Source: Hordeum vulgare subsp. vulgare (lineage: Eukaryota; Streptophyta; Magnoliopsida; Poales; Poaceae). From it: DNA of 64,000 nucleotides. The translations under genes and the position numbers were made by a program. The stretch is taken from assembly GCF_904849725.1 (NCBI RefSeq), contig NC_058523.1, positions 110,796,189 to 110,860,188 of the forward strand, in the 5' to 3' direction. This document shows positions 25,256-37,548 of this stretch, one piece after another. The notes below the pieces were generated by a model, which did not search any database, was not told the DNA's origin, and saw only the letters and a list, made by a program, of their open reading frames with translations. Each line of letters begins with the position of its first letter. Position 1 is the stretch's first letter.

Positions 25256-26652
25256 GTTCTTGTTTGCGGGCCTCTTGAAGTTGCGCTTTGGAGCCTTAAT
25301 CCCTCAGGTGCCTCTTGATTGCGAAGGCGCTTCGAACCGGTATCCTGGAAGGATTTGAGCGCCTCGAGATGGAACTGGAGCCACCACCTATGACATACAA
25401 CGCAAACACAAGAGAACAACGAAAGAAGTCAAGGCAAAGACCAAAACGAACTAGAGAACCCTAGAGAAATGAGAATTAGTGGGACAAAGCATGAGAATTC
25501 ACGGTCGAGCGGTACTACCACAGTTCAAGCGGTAGTAAAATTTTACTACTGCACTAACCGCTGTAGTACCGCTCCAGGGTGCGGTAGTACCGTAGTTCAC
25601 GCGGTAGTAAAAGTTTACTACCGCGCTGACCGCGGTAGTACCACTCCAGGGTGCGGTTGTACCGTAGTTCACGAGGTAGTAAAAGTTTACTATCGCGCCC
25701 ACTGTGGCAATACCTCTCCCGAAGGAGCGGTAGTACCGCACAGGGCGAAAACTGCAAGATCTGACACTCCAATCTTCAGATCTGGTACTACCGTAGACCA
25801 AAACTAACATGGTGTATCCTACTAAGTAGCATTTCTACCACACAAGCACTCTCCAACCATCCATTTATGTAAAGATTGTGCCTCAAAACTATTTAACCTA
25901 ACTCATATGCCCCCACCCTGGATCCAACAAAATTGAAGCAAAGAGAAGATAACTAGGGGCAATACCGAGTTCCATGACACGAGGGAGAGGAGGGAGACGA
26001 TCCCACCAAATAGAATGGGAGGAGAGTGTCCGGAGAAGGAGATCCGGTGATATGTTCCAGTGTTGTTTCTTGAGAGGAGAGGGAGACAGAGAGAGCCACG
26101 GGATGAGGGTATGAATGGGTATGGGGGGAGAAGGAACTGCCCCTGCCCTATATAACTCCTCGCGGCCCCGACAGCGTGGTAGTACCGCGGTCATCATGGT
26201 AGTACCGCTTGGCTAGCGGTCATAAAATTTTACTACCGCTCGCTGAGCATTAGTACCGTTCATCTGGCGACAGTAAAAAGAAATACTCCCACTCCAGATG
26301 CGGTAGTACTGTGCCCTCTCCAGTGGTAGTACCGTGGCTATCCATGGTAGTACCGCTCAGTCAAGAAAAAATGGGTTGATCTTTGCAAGAAATAAAGCAA
26401 AACAACACAGCTCCAAGCGAAAGGCAAACAAAACAAATCAAACACGACAAACAAACACTGAAACGAATCTTCTGATGAAGAGAGGGCGGTAGCCGGAGCC
26501 ACCGAGAACTTGTATGAAACCGCGAAGAATTATCCTTGGTTCATGACCATAGCTCGACTTTGAAGCACAAGTGCCATCAAGAATGGCTAATGTGAAAGAC
26601 GTGATCAATCCATGCATAATGGGGGAGGGAAAGTTCATTTAGAGAACAACAC
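25256..26652 (-). other. Palindrome-repeat and promoter-like region between Sirevirus pol and the unassigned ORF
   Basis: It contains three 72-bp units at 25529-25744 and more GGTAGTACC motifs at 26170-26360. A minus-strand TATA box (TTATATAGGG) lies at about 26149-26158. The same motif and a TATA box occur in the Sirevirus LTR (33400-33660). It may be a separate promoter for the ORF at 25255, or LTR-derived sequence; the two cannot be separated here. Confidence 0.5.
25529..25744. repeat. Three 72-bp tandem units built from GCGGTAGTA inverted motifs
   Basis: Units begin at 25529, 25601 and 25673. Each contains GCGGTAGTAAAA and TTTACTACCGC, which are inverted copies of each other, so each unit can form a hairpin. 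Because 72 is a multiple of 3, long repetitive ORFs appear on both strands; these are artefacts. Confidence 0.85.
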
Positions 26653-26666
26653 TCCCCCTATGTCCA
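26652..26666 (-). other. Polypurine tract downstream of Sirevirus pol
   Basis: On the minus strand the sequence reads ATAGGGGGAGTG, about 60 bases after the RNase H stop. Sireviruses often carry several purine tracts here, so this need not mark the start of the 3' LTR. Confidence 0.5.
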
Positions 26667-26724
26667 TGCCTACACCTAGAGAAGGATATAATGATGAGTG
26701 TGGTGTGGTGTGGTGTGCCTAGTT

Positions 26725-28207
26725 TCAATCCACATTGCTCAAATCAATGATATTTAGCTCATGCCTTAACTCGTGAAACCTTGCTTCATCTAGAGGCTTT
26801 GTGAAAATATATGCAAGTTGCTCTTGAGTGTTGTTGTAGATGACTTCAATATCTCCATGCTTGATATGATCTCGAATGAAATGATGATGAATAGCAATAT
26901 GCTTGGTATTGCTGTGTTGCATCGGATTGAGAGATATCTTGATAGCACTTTCATTGTCACATAGAAGAGGCACTTTTTCACAGGTAACACTGTAATCCTT
27001 TAAAGTTTGCCTCATCCATAGTAATTTAGCACAACAACTTGCGACAGCCACATACTCGGCCTTGGTAGAAGAAAGTGACACACAATTTTGCTTCCTCGAA
27101 GACGAACTTACCAAAGAGCGACCAAGGAATTGGCATCCTCCAGAAGTTGACTTCCTCCCAACACAGTCTCCAGCCCAATCTGAGTCAGAGTAACCTATAG
27201 TAGATTAAAGCTTGCTCCTTTGGGGTACCAAAGTTTGGGGTATGAGCCAAATATCTAAAGATTCATTTGACTGCCGCATAGTGGATTTCCTTTGGTGCAG
27301 ATTGAAACCGTGCACAAATTCCCACATTCAACATGATATCCAGTTTAGATGCACAAAGATAAAGCAAGGATCCAATCATGGAGCGATATACCTTTTGATC
27401 CAGTGCTTTACCATTGGGATCATTGTCAAGTTTGCATTTGTTTGGCATGGGAAACTTGATCGGCTTGACGTCCTCAAGCTCGAACCTCCTGAGCATGTCT
27501 TGAGTGTAGTTGGCTTGCTTGATGAGCGTTCCTTCTCTTCCTTGTTTAACTTCGAACCCAAGAAAGAACTTCAACTCTCCCATCATAGACATCTCAAACT
27601 TCTCGGTCATTAGTGCAACAAACTCTTCATTGAAAGATTTGTTAGGAGAACCAAAAATAATATCATCAACATATAGTTGGCATATCAACAAATCCCCTTT
27701 GACCTTTTTGGTAAAAAGGATGGGATCAATTTTCCCAATTTCAAACCCACGATATTGCAACAACTTGGTAAGGTACTCATGCCAAGCACGTGGGGCTTGT
27801 TTAAGGTCGTAGAGCGCCTTGTTGAGTTTGTATACATGAGTGGGGAGCTTGGGATCCTTGAATCCCGGGGGTTGTTTCACATATACCAACTCACTTAAGG
27901 GGCCATTAAGAAATGCACTCTTCACATCCATTTGTTGCAATTTGAAATCATGATGAGATGCAAAATCAAGTAGCATGCGAATAGATTCAAGACGGGCAAC
28001 AGGGGAAAAGGTTTCACCGTAGTCGATACCCTCGACTTGGGAGTAGCCTGGAGCCACGAGTCTTGCCTTGTTTCGAACAACAACGCCATTTGCATCTTGC
28101 TTGTTCTTGAAGATCCATTTGGTTCCAATGACATTATGTTCCTCCGTTGACCTTGGCACTAATTCCCAAACTTGATTGCGCTCGAAGTTGTTACGTTCAT
28201 CATGCAT
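26725..28207 (-). pseudogene. Sirevirus reverse transcriptase and RNase H
   Basis: Reverse transcriptase is open from 28207 to 27263 (314 aa) with the copia blocks [19 protein letters not shown] and the catalytic Tyr-Val-Asp-Asp-Ile-Ile. A disrupted stretch (27262-27115) precedes the RNase H domain, open from 27114 to 26725, with Ser-Ser-Thr-Lys-Ala-Glu-Tyr and Cys-Asp-Asn-Glu-Ser-Ala. The enzyme would copy genomic RNA into DNA in the virus-like particle. The break between the two domains and those upstream make this copy non-functional. Confidence 0.9.
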
Positions 28208-28297
28208 GGCTTCAAGCCAATCCTCATCATGGAGTGCTTCATGTACCTTTTGGGGTTCAATACACGAAACAAACGCGTGATGCTCACAAAAGTTTGA

Positions 28298-30519
28298 TCA
28301 TTGTTGACGAGTAGTTACCTCCTTATTGAATTTGAAGCTTCCAAGCATATTTTCTAAGATATGTTGTCGACGCTCGAGCTTGGAAGCCACTTTGACGGCG
28401 TGGCGCTCTAAGAGTTCCTCACTAGGTAATTGAGGATCATCATCTTGATCATCTTGAGCACCGTCTTGATCTTGCTCACTAGCTTGCCCTTGATCTTGTG
28501 GTTGCACTTGATCTTGAGAAAACTCGGAGTCTTGAGCATGATCTTGGACATCATTTGGTGCATCACCATCCTCATGAGGTTGATATTGTCCTTGATCTTG
28601 TTCAAGGGGTTGAGGGCCTTCACTTTGTTCTTCGGAAGCGTGTGGGACTAGCGAAGGTGATGGATCCACTTGAGTAGAGCATTGTCCTTCTCCTTCAGCC
28701 ATAAGGGGTTCCTCAATGGGGAGTATTTGACCAATCCCCATTCTTCTTATGGATTGAGGAGGAATTTCATCACTTACATCACAAAGACCACTTTGCTCTA
28801 CTTGGGAGCCATTATTTTCATCAAACTCTATGTTACACATCTCCTCAATGAGTCTGGTGGACTTGCTGAGGACACGGTAAGCGTGAGAGTTTGTAGCATA
28901 ACGAATAAATATGCCGTCATGAGCTCTAGTTTCGAATTTAGACAAACGAACACCTTTATTGAGAATGAAACACTTACAACCGAACACCTGGAAGTACTTG
29001 AGGTTGGTCTTGTTCCCGGTGAGAATCTCATATGGAGTCTTGTTCAAGCCTTTGTGGAGATAGAGCCTATTTGATGCATGACATGCGGTGTTAATGCTTC
29101 GGCCCAAAAGTTGTACATAGATTTGAACTCCACCATCATGGTTCTTGTCGTGTCCATCAACATTCGGTTCTTCCTCTCCGCCACACCATTTTATTGAGGG
29201 GTATAGGGTGCCAAATATTGGTGCTTGATCCGCTCATCACTAAGGACCTCATCCAAGGTGTAGTTCTTGAACTCGGTGCCGTTGTCACTTCTAATCATCA
29301 ATATCTTTGCTTCACGTTGACGTTGAGCTTCATTAGAAAAGTTGATGATGGTTTGTTGAGTCTCACTCTTCCTCTTGAAGAAGTATACCCAAGTGTATCT
29401 TGAGTAGTCATCCACAATCACAAAGCAATACTTTCTTCCCCAAAGACTATCAAAAGATGGAGGACCAAATAGATCCATGTGAAGGAGCTCCAAGGGCCTT
29501 TTAGAGTAAATGATAGTCGTGGGACGGTGAGCCGTCTCATGAAGCTTCCCTTCAATACAAGCACTTCAAGCACGGTCTTTGGCAAAACTCACATTTGTTA
29601 GTCCACGAACATGATCCCCTTTGAGGAGAATTTGCAAAGATCTCATATTGACATGAGCTAGTCGGTGATGCGAAAGCCAACCCACATCAACTTTAGCCAT
29701 TAGACAAGTCGCGATCTTAGTGGGTCGCTCCAAAAAGTTCACCACATAGAGACCGTTCTCGACATGTCCAACAAAGGATACTTTAAGAGTCGTGCTCCAC
29801 AAAAGGGCCATGGTATCAAGATTAAAGAATGTGGCAAATCCCATAAATGCAAGTTGACAAACAGAAAGAAAATTGTATGCAAGAGACTCAACAAGCATGA
29901 CCTTCTCTATAGATAAATCTTGAGAGGTGACCACCTTGCCAAATCACGTTACCTTAGATGTTGAGGCATCAACAAATTGGACATGGGTGGGCATAGATGG
30001 AATTGTATGCACATCCACCACCAAGTCCTTGCTCCCAGTCATATGATTTGTGGCTCCACTGTCGAGCAACCATGACACCCCACCGGAAGCAAACTCCTAC
30101 AAGAGATCAATGCTTGGATTTAGGTACCCATTCTTGAATGGGTCCTTTGATGTTAGAAACAAGGGTCTTCGGAACCCAAACATCCCATTCAATATACTCA
30201 TAACAAGAACCAACAAATTTAGCATAAACATGCCCATCACTAGCACAACATAAAAAATAAGAGGGGTTAAAGTTGTCGGCTTTGTTGGTAGAGGTGGTTT
30301 TGCCCTTCTTAGCATTGCCACCCCTTCCTTGTTCTTCATCTTCTTATGAGTACTCTCACCTTCCTTGACAAAATTGTCCTTGAGAGGGGGAGATTGCTTG
30401 ATCTTGTTCTTCTTTTTCTTCTTAGACTTGGGTGCAAACCCAAGTCCCTCCTTTCCTACAACTTCCTTTTTATTACTCAAAAGGTCATTTAGGTTCTTCT
30501 CGCCTTGGATGCACGACAC
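28298..30519 (-). pseudogene. Sirevirus protease, GAG-pre-integrase and integrase
   Basis: The protease motif Asp-Ser-Gly-Ala-Thr-Asn-His lies at about 30037-30066. The GAG-pre-integrase part (29934-29566) includes His-His-Arg-Leu-Ala-His. Integrase runs from 29493 with catalytic Asp in Asp-Leu-Phe-Gly-Pro, Asp in Ser-Asp-Asn-Gly-Thr-Glu-Phe, and, after a stop near 29190, Glu in Asn-Gly-Val-Ala-Glu-Arg-Lys. The C-terminal tail to 28298 is unusually rich in Asp and Gln (28410-28640). The stop within the Pro-Gln-stop-Asn-Gly context is a CAA to TAA change. Processing and integration functions are inferred from the family; this copy is broken. Confidence 0.88.
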
Positions 30520-30528
30520 AAGGCCCTT

Positions 30529-32627
30529 CTAAAGTTGTTGTTTCAACTTGTCATTCTCCTCCACAAGATGCACATGCTCACAACAAGGGTTAGTAGCACA
30601 AGCATTATCAATTAGAACGAAGGGAGGACAAGTAGAAATCTCCTTGGTTAGTTTTACTTGGAGTTGATCACGTGACTCCTTAAGAGAGGAATGAAATCCT
30701 TTCAAGACCTCGTGGGCCATGTCAAGTGTATCAAATTCTTCCTTGAGTCTATCATGGCCAACCCTAAGTGCAACTTTCTCGGACTTAAGCACACGGGTAA
30801 GAACAATAGCATGATAAAGATCTTTTTGCAATTTTGCATGATCAACGTTGTATGACTCCTCAAGAGCCAAACAAAGACCACACTCTTCCTCTAGAGCAAT
30901 AGATAGTTCCGCAATCTCATTGGCGTATTCACAACTATGTCCCTTCATCTTGGAGATAGTATCCTCATGAGACTCAATGAGATCATTGGCCCCACCAAGT
31001 TGTTCCCAAAGAGCAACAAAGTGCTTATTGGATTCACCTTTGATCTTACACAAGAATTTGTCAAACTCATTCTCATCAAGCTCCACTACTTCACTATCAT
31101 CAACACAATCTAACAATGAAGGAGTAATAGTGATAGTGGTCTTGGTATTGGGGATTACCTTGTTGATACCTTTGGCCATAAGGCACTTGGCGATGTGGTT
31201 CTCGTTGGTTGCTCCGAAGAGAGACACCTTGGGAGAGGAGGTGGAAATGGCCACGGTAGCCGTTGCCATCCCCTCACGGCTTGTATCCTCCTCGTCATCA
31301 TCGGAGGTGTACTCTTCATGGGCCACCAAACCCTTTGGAGGAATCTTCTTGGTGAATTTGTTCTTTCTTGGGAAAGACTTGGCTTTGTCTTTGCGAATGA
31401 GCTTGCCCCCGTTGTCTTCCCTCTTCTCATAAGGACAATCCACCACAAAGTGACTCACATTGCTGCAATTGTAGCATGTCCTCACTCATTTCTTGTTCTT
31501 GGACCACCAGAGTTTCTCTTGGAGACGTTGGGCCTTGAGTTTCTCTTGTTTCCCCAAAATTGCCTTGAGGCAAGAGCCATGTGCTCATGATAAGCATACT
31601 TTGTGTCTTCGGGACAACCCTCTTCTTGCTGTTCCTCTTCATCATCCGAAATGACCTTGACTCTCAAGGCAAGGCTGGGTGAGGCTTTCTTTGAGTGGAC
31701 ACGAGCAAGAACATTGTCGACGGTCTTGTTCATGATATTCATGGCAATGAACTCATTCAACACTTCACTTGAGGTCAAGGTGTGGAAATCCAGCCTTTGA
31801 CAAATGACAAAGGACATAGCTTTGTTGAATGGCATGATGGCCTTGAGAAACTTGCGCTTGATCCAAGTGTCATCCGTATCCTTGCTCCCAAGATCTTGAA
31901 GGGCAATGGCAAGAGTAGTCACCCTTCGGTAGTGATCACGAGGATCCTCATCTTCTAGCATCACAAACTCATCGGCCTCATCAAGTACCACTTCAATGTT
32001 GGACCGTCGAATGCTAGAGCTCCCCTTGTACAACACCATGATGTGCTCCCAACACTCCTTCGCACGAGTGAACGGGCGCAAGTGAGATAGATCTTCGGAA
32101 GGAACCTCGGATTGAAGGATGAACAATGTGGAATGATTGTATTGATTGTCCGCCTCTTCTCTTGTAGTGAAGTTGTTTGGATCGTGTGGGTAGAAGCCTT
32201 GTTCGATGATTCTCCAAAGATTTGTTGAGTTGTGATTCAAATGAGACTTGATGCAAAAGACCCAATTAGTGAAATCATCTATAACAAGTTTAGGAGGAGG
32301 ACCAATGTTATTAATATGCGGTGTAGGGACCAGTCCTCCATAGAGCGGGGGAGGATGAACCGAGGCAATGGTTCCCATCCCATTCTTGTCAAGAAGGAAT
32401 AAGTTCTAGTACCTTTAGCCACTTCATTTTTGAAATTGGCCTCCGACTCCGATTTGGTGGGTTTAGCCACAAGCAACGGTTCGGGAGAATTCTTTAACCA
32501 TGGACTTGACTTCGATCGTCATGGACATCTTGAGTGAGGCCATAGCCTCATTCAAGTTGTCACGTGTGATCGGACTCAATTCCACGGCCTCGTGAACTTC
32601 ATGCCCACTCCCACTTTCATCAGCCAT
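30529..32627 (-). pseudogene. Sirevirus gag, extended, with zinc knuckle
   Basis: The first ATG after the PBS is at 32627. After about 50 codons the frame is lost, then reopens at 32378-31482 (298 aa, capsid part with Trp-Cys-Glu-His-type helices) and 31485-30529 (318 aa). The second segment starts with the knuckle Cys-Tyr-Asn-Cys-X4-His-X4-Cys at about 31436-31476. A long helical, Glu/Leu-rich stretch (about 30550-31050) is probably coiled coil. The overlap of the two segments at 31482-31485 marks a frameshift or stop. Gag would form particles and package RNA. Confidence 0.85.
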
Positions 32628-32663
32628 ACTCTTCGGATGGTGAAACCCTTAGTAAAGAGACGT

Positions 32664-32676
32664 GGCTCTGATACCA
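32664..32676 (-). other. Primer-binding site of the Sirevirus element
   Basis: The minus strand reads TGGTATCAGAGCC, a perfect match to the initiator Met-tRNA complement, two bases after the LTR terminus TTTCA. Confidence 0.9.
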
Positions 32677-32678
32677 AT

Positions 32679-33975
32679 TGAAAGGATCGATATGGTTGAC
32701 TAGAGGGGGGTGAATAGGCAACTACCATTTTTTAGCTCTTCTTAACAAATTAGGGTTAGCAACAAAAGGTTCTCTAGTTAAACAACTAGGTGAGCAACCT
32801 ATATGATGTTAACAACAACAACAACTAATGCAAGCGAGGAATACAACACAACAATAATAAGGAAAAAGTAAGGGTAAGAGATAACCACAAGTGGAACTGG
32901 TGGAGACGAGGATGTGTTATCGAAGTTCCTTCCCTTTGACAGGAAGTACGTCTCCGTTGGAGCGGTGTGGAGGCACAATGCTCCCCAAGAAGCCACTAAG
33001 GCCACCGTATTCTCCTCACACCCTCACACAATGCGAGACACCATGATTCCACTAGTGGTGCCCTTGAAGGCGGCGACCGGACGTTTACAAACAAGGTTGG
33101 GGCAATCTTCACACAAAGCTTGGATGCTCCCAACAAGACCATGGCACTTCACCATAATGGAATGTGGCTCCGAGGTGACCTCAACCATCTAGGGTTCTCA
33201 AACACCCAAGAGTAACAATATACACAAGTGATTAGTGGGGGAAATAAAATATCTCTTGGTGGAAGTGTAGATCAGGACCTTCTCAACCAATCCCTAGAAA
33301 ATCAACGAGTTTGATTGGCTAGGGAGAGAGATCGGGTGAAAATGAGCTTTGGAGCAACAATAGAGCTTGGGGAGGTAAGAGGTAGTCCTCTTGGCGAAGA
33401 AGACCCTTTTATATAGTGGGAGAAAGATTCCAACCGTTGCCCCCACTCTCAGCTCGAGCAGAGCGATACTACCGCTGCTAGGAGTGGTACTACCGCACAG
33501 TAGATCCACCAACCACGGAAGTAAAAAAATTTACTCCCGTGCCTACCACCGCTGAGGCTGCGGTTGTGCAAAACTCCAACCTAGTAGTACCGGACGATAC
33601 TACCGCCAGAGAGCGGTAGTAAAGAACTACTACCGCCCAGAGAGCGGTACTACTGCTGTCACTTTGCATAGACAGGGGGAAACAAGCTGGAGCTCCATTG
33701 AAGCGAGGGAAAGCTGGTGCAATGAACATATGTGTACGTGTTGATTCCACCCTAACCTTTTCGAAGCGGACCCCCTCTTAATAGTACGGCTTTCGTACGA
33801 CTCAAATCCACCGAAAAGAAACGTAGAAAGCAACCGTATTTGATAGACTCCGAGGGGCACCGAACCGTCTTGTGCCTAGTCATGAATTATCTGAAATTCT
33901 CAATTTACACGATTAGTCCGCACATGCATTGTCATCAGTCACCAAAACCACTTAGGGAGAAATATGACCTAATAG
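32679..33975 (-). repeat. 5' LTR of the Sirevirus element
   Basis: A 1297-bp LTR: the left end is TGAAAGGATCGATATGG and the right end CCTAATA, where the expected terminal CA has become TA. A minus-strand TATA box (ACTATATAAAAG) lies at 33408-33418. Several GCGGTAGTA/TACTACCGC palindromes occur at 33460-33660, just upstream of the TATA box. The same arrangement of palindromes and TATA box is seen at 26140-26360. Confidence 0.85.
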
Positions 33976-34399
33976 TGATAATAAATTTCAATGTGTTTAG
34001 TTCTTGCATGAAAGATAGGGTTAGTATAAGGATATGTTACACCAAGATTATCACACCAAAGACATGGAGTCTATGTTTGATATATTCCAAGCTCCTTGAG
34101 TAAGGACTTAACCCATATGATCTTAGTTGTTGCATTGGCCAGTGCCTTGTATTTTCCTTCAGTACTTCATCTTGACACTGTTGCTTATTTCTTTGCACAC
34201 CATGAGATTAAGTTTGGTCCAAAGAAGACCGCAAAGCCACCAGTGGACCATCTGTCATGCAAACAACCTGCCTAGTCAAAGTCACAGAATGCACTTACAA
34301 GCGTAGAAGGTGACATGTTGAATGTTAAGCCAACACTCAAAGTATGTTTCACATATCTCAGAATACGTTTAGCAGCAGCCCAATGAGCCATAGTAGGTG
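33976..34399 (-). pseudogene. Ale/Retrofit-like copia RNase H fragment
   Basis: The minus strand codes [14 protein letters not shown] near 34399-34330, then the RNase H blocks, and finally Leu-Trp-Cys-Asp-Asn-Leu-Gly and Ala-Arg-Thr-Lys-His-Ile-Glu (about 34000-34050). A stop near 34275 and a frame change near 34085 break it. It stops abruptly at 33976, where the Sirevirus LTR begins; GTGAT (33976-33980) is the candidate TSD. Confidence 0.8.
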
Positions 34400-35949
34400 T
34401 GATACGTCTCCAATGTATCTATAAGGTTTGATTGTTCCATGCTATTATATTATCTGTTTTGGATGTTTTATATGTTGTTTTATATTATTTTTGGGACTAA
34501 CCTATTAATCTAGAGCCTAGTGCCAATTATTGTTTTTTCCATGTTTTTGAGTATTGCATATAAGGAATATTAAACGGATTCCAAACGGAATAAAATCTCC
34601 GGAATGATTTTTCGTTTACCAGAAGAAACCCAGAAGACTTGGAGTAGGGGGCAGGGCACCTGCCGGGAGGCCACAAGCCTTCAAGGTGGGCGTGCCCCCC
34701 TGGCTTGTGGGTCCCTTGCAGGTCTCCTAACCCTATTCTTTGGCCTATAATTCCCAAATATTCCCGTATCACAGAATAGAGCCACGAAAATACTTTTCCG
34801 CAGCCGAGAGCCTCTGTTCCCGTGAGATCCAATCTGGGAGCCTTTTCCGGTAATCTGCCGGAGAGGGAATTGATCACGGAGGGCATCTACATCAACTCCA
34901 TTGCCCCTCCGGTGATGCATGAGTAGTTCACCACAGACCTATGGGTCCATAGCTAGTAGCTAGATGGCTTATTCTCTCTCTTTGATCTTCAATACCATGT
35001 TTTTCATGATGTTCATGGAGATCTATCCGGTGTAATACTCTTTTGCGGTGTGTTTGTCGAGATCCGATGAATTGTGAGTTTATGTTCAGATTATCTATGA
35101 ATATTATTTGGATCTCTTCTGAATTCTTATATGCATGATTTCATATCTTAGCAAGTCTCTTCGAGTTATTGGTTTGGTTTGGCCAACTAGATTGGTAATT
35201 CTGGCAATGGGAGAAGTGCTTAGTTTTGGGTTCAATCTTGTGGTGTATTCACCCAGTGACATAGTAGGGGTAGTGAGGCACGTATTATATTGTTGCCATC
35301 GAGGATAAAAAGATGGGGTTTTCATTATATTGCTTGAGTTTATCCCTCCACATCATGCCATCTTACTTAATGCGTTACTTTGTTCTTCATGAACTTAATA
35401 CTCTAGATGCAGGCAGGAATCGGTCGATGTGTGGAGTAATAGTAGTAGATGGAGTATCGTTTCGGTCTACTTGACACGGACGTGACGCCTATATGTATAA
35501 TCATTGCCTTGGATATCTTCATAATTATTCATTGTTCTATCAATTGATTGATAGTAATTTGTTCACCCACCGTATTATTTTCCTTTATGAGAGAAGCCTC
35601 TAGTGTAACCTACGGCCCCCGGGTCTATTTTCCATATTATACTTTCAGATCTATAAACCAAAAATACCAAAAATATCTTGCTGCAATTTATTTACTTTTA
35701 TTTCTGCAATATTTTATATCTATCTCTATCATATCTCATCCTTGCAAATAACTCTGAAGGGATTGACAACCCTTTTTTAGCGTTGGGTGCAAGTGTTTGA
35801 TTGTTTGTGTAGGTACTATGATTGGGGCCTTGCTTTTTCCTCCTACTGGATTGATACCTTGGTTCTCAACAAACCAAGGGAAATTATCTACTTCGTTGCA
35901 TCACCCTTTCCTCTTCAAGAGAAAACCAACGGAAGCTCAAGAAGTAGCA
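34400..35949 (+). repeat. 5' LTR of the second Sabrina-like element
   Basis: It starts TGATACGTCTCCAATG and ends AAGTAGCA. It is a diverged, opposite-orientation relative of the LTRs at 3582-5190 and 8793-10401. Confidence 0.88.
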
Positions 35950-35960
35950 AGAAGGATTTC

Positions 35961-35978
35961 TGGCGCCGTTGCCGGGGA
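35961..35978 (+). other. Athila-type primer-binding site
   Basis: TGGCGCCGTTGCCGGGGA, 11 bases after the LTR end, is the tRNA-Asp-complementary site used by the Athila clade. Confidence 0.88.
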
Positions 35979-36182
35979 GGATACATAGCAAGATCAAGCC
36001 TACCAAGTACCCATAACAAACTCATATCTTGCATTTACATTATTTGCCTCTCGTTTTCCTCTCCCCCACTTCACCAATTTACCGTTTTATTCTCATTTTT
36101 CTCGCGGGATCTCTTTTTGTCAACTTGTGTTACCATGGGCCTTCTATGTGCTTGCATCTTTGCTTGCTAATAATCTATTCAT

Positions 36183-36743
36183 ATGGATCATCATCCACTT
36201 GCTAATATTTTCAAGAGATCCAATTATGATGAACCAATTGCTAGTGAGTTGAGTGTACTTGATTATCTCCATGAAGTTTTGCTTGAGAGTCGTGAATCTG
36301 AAAATTGTGATGAAGTGATTCACGATGTTTCCTTGAAAGAAAAGCATGATTGCAATGATATTGTTATAAATTCTATTAATATCAATTGTGCTAATGATAT
36401 GCAAACCCACAAGCTTGGGGATGCTATATTTGATGAGTTTGCCATGACCACTACTTATTGCAATGATCATAATTGGGGTGATAATGCTTCTTATGATCTT
36501 GATAATTTATTTAATACTCCTGATGAATAAGATATCGAAAGTGGATTTGGGAGAGTGTCAACTTTAGGTAAAAATAATCCCACATATTTGGAGAGTGTTC
36601 AATGTTATGAATTTTTTGATAAAAGTGGGTTTGGAGTGGTCATGACTTTAGTTAATGTTAATCCCACTACCTTGGAAGATTGTAAGACTTTTATGCATGT
36701 GGATCATGAAAATAATGCTTTATGTGATAGCTATATTGTTTAA
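36183..36743 (+). pseudogene. Sabrina-type internal ORF of unknown function
   Basis: One frame runs from the ATG at 36183 to the stop at 36741-36743 (186 codons) with a single internal TAA at 36528-36530. The protein is acidic and rich in Asp, Asn and Glu. It has the block Leu-His-Glu-Val-Leu-Leu-Glu-Ser, which I associate with a conserved ORF of Sabrina/WHAM-like elements, but no known catalytic motif. It is not the gag seen in the other Sabrina-like element. Its role is unknown. Confidence 0.55.
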
Positions 36744-37548
36744 TTTATTCATGATGCCATTGAAAATTACTATGAGAGAGGAACATATGCTTTTACATAT
36801 TGCAATAATATCAAGTTTCTTCTCTATGTGTTGGAAATTTTGAAGTTATACTTGTTTTCCCTTCCTATGCTAATAGATTCTTGTTCTCATAACTTGTTTG
36901 CTCACAAAATACCTATTCATAGGAAGTTGGTTAGACTTAAATATGCTTTCCATGTGATTCATGATGCTCTGTTTATGTTTCAGTTCTTTACCTTTCTGTG
37001 AGCATCATTGAAATCGTTATGCCTAGCTAGGGGCGTTAAACAATAGCGCTTGTTGGGAGGCAATCTAATTTTATTTTTATGCTTTTGTTTTTTTGTTTCT
37101 GTTTTTGAGTGCTTTACACATTATTACCTCTATAATAATTATGTTTTGTTGTTTTAATTAGTGTTTGAGCTAAGTAAGACCTTTGGGATGGTCTACGGTG
37201 TTTCCAAGTTGATTTTGGTGAAAAACAAAAAAATTCTCTCCGTCCAGGAATTTTGTAAATTCAGTGGAACGTGATTTTGAAATGAATTTGTTAAAAAAGA
37301 TTGATTTACAAATTTCCCAGTTTTTCCCAATTTTCAGTATTTTTGGAGTTATAGAAGTATCCGAAGTAAACAGATTGCTAGAGACTGTTCTGTTTTTGAC
37401 AGATTTTGTTTTTCTTTGTGTTGTTTGCTTATTTTGATGAATCTATGGGTTGTATCGGGGGGTATGAACCATGGAGAAGTTGGAATACAGTAAATAATAC
37501 ACCAATATAAATAAAGAATGAGTTCACAACAGTACCTAAAGTGGTCAT

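Larger units (their letters stand above)
24072..33975 (-). mobile_element. Sirevirus (Maximus-like) copia element, 3' end outside or lost
   Basis: The minus-strand order is 5' LTR (32679-33975), PBS, extended gag, protease, integrase, reverse transcriptase, RNase H, polypurine tract and a downstream ORF. The long gag with coiled-coil-like and acidic parts, the perfect Met-tRNA PBS, and a coding region after pol point to the Sirevirus genus. No copy of the LTR end (TGAAAGGATCG) is present between 24072 and 26652, so the 3' LTR lies left of the Sukkula-like insertion, outside the window, or has been deleted. The element interrupts the RNase H domain of an older copia at 33975/33976. Confidence 0.8.

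Noticed and set aside
25469..25810. Repetitive Tyr/Val-rich ORFs on both strands
   Set aside because: The 72-bp unit length is a multiple of 3, so any open frame persists; composition artefact.
26652..26725. Start of the Sirevirus 3' LTR right after the polypurine tract
   Set aside because: The sequence after it does not match the start of the 5' LTR at 33975, so no LTR boundary is claimed here.
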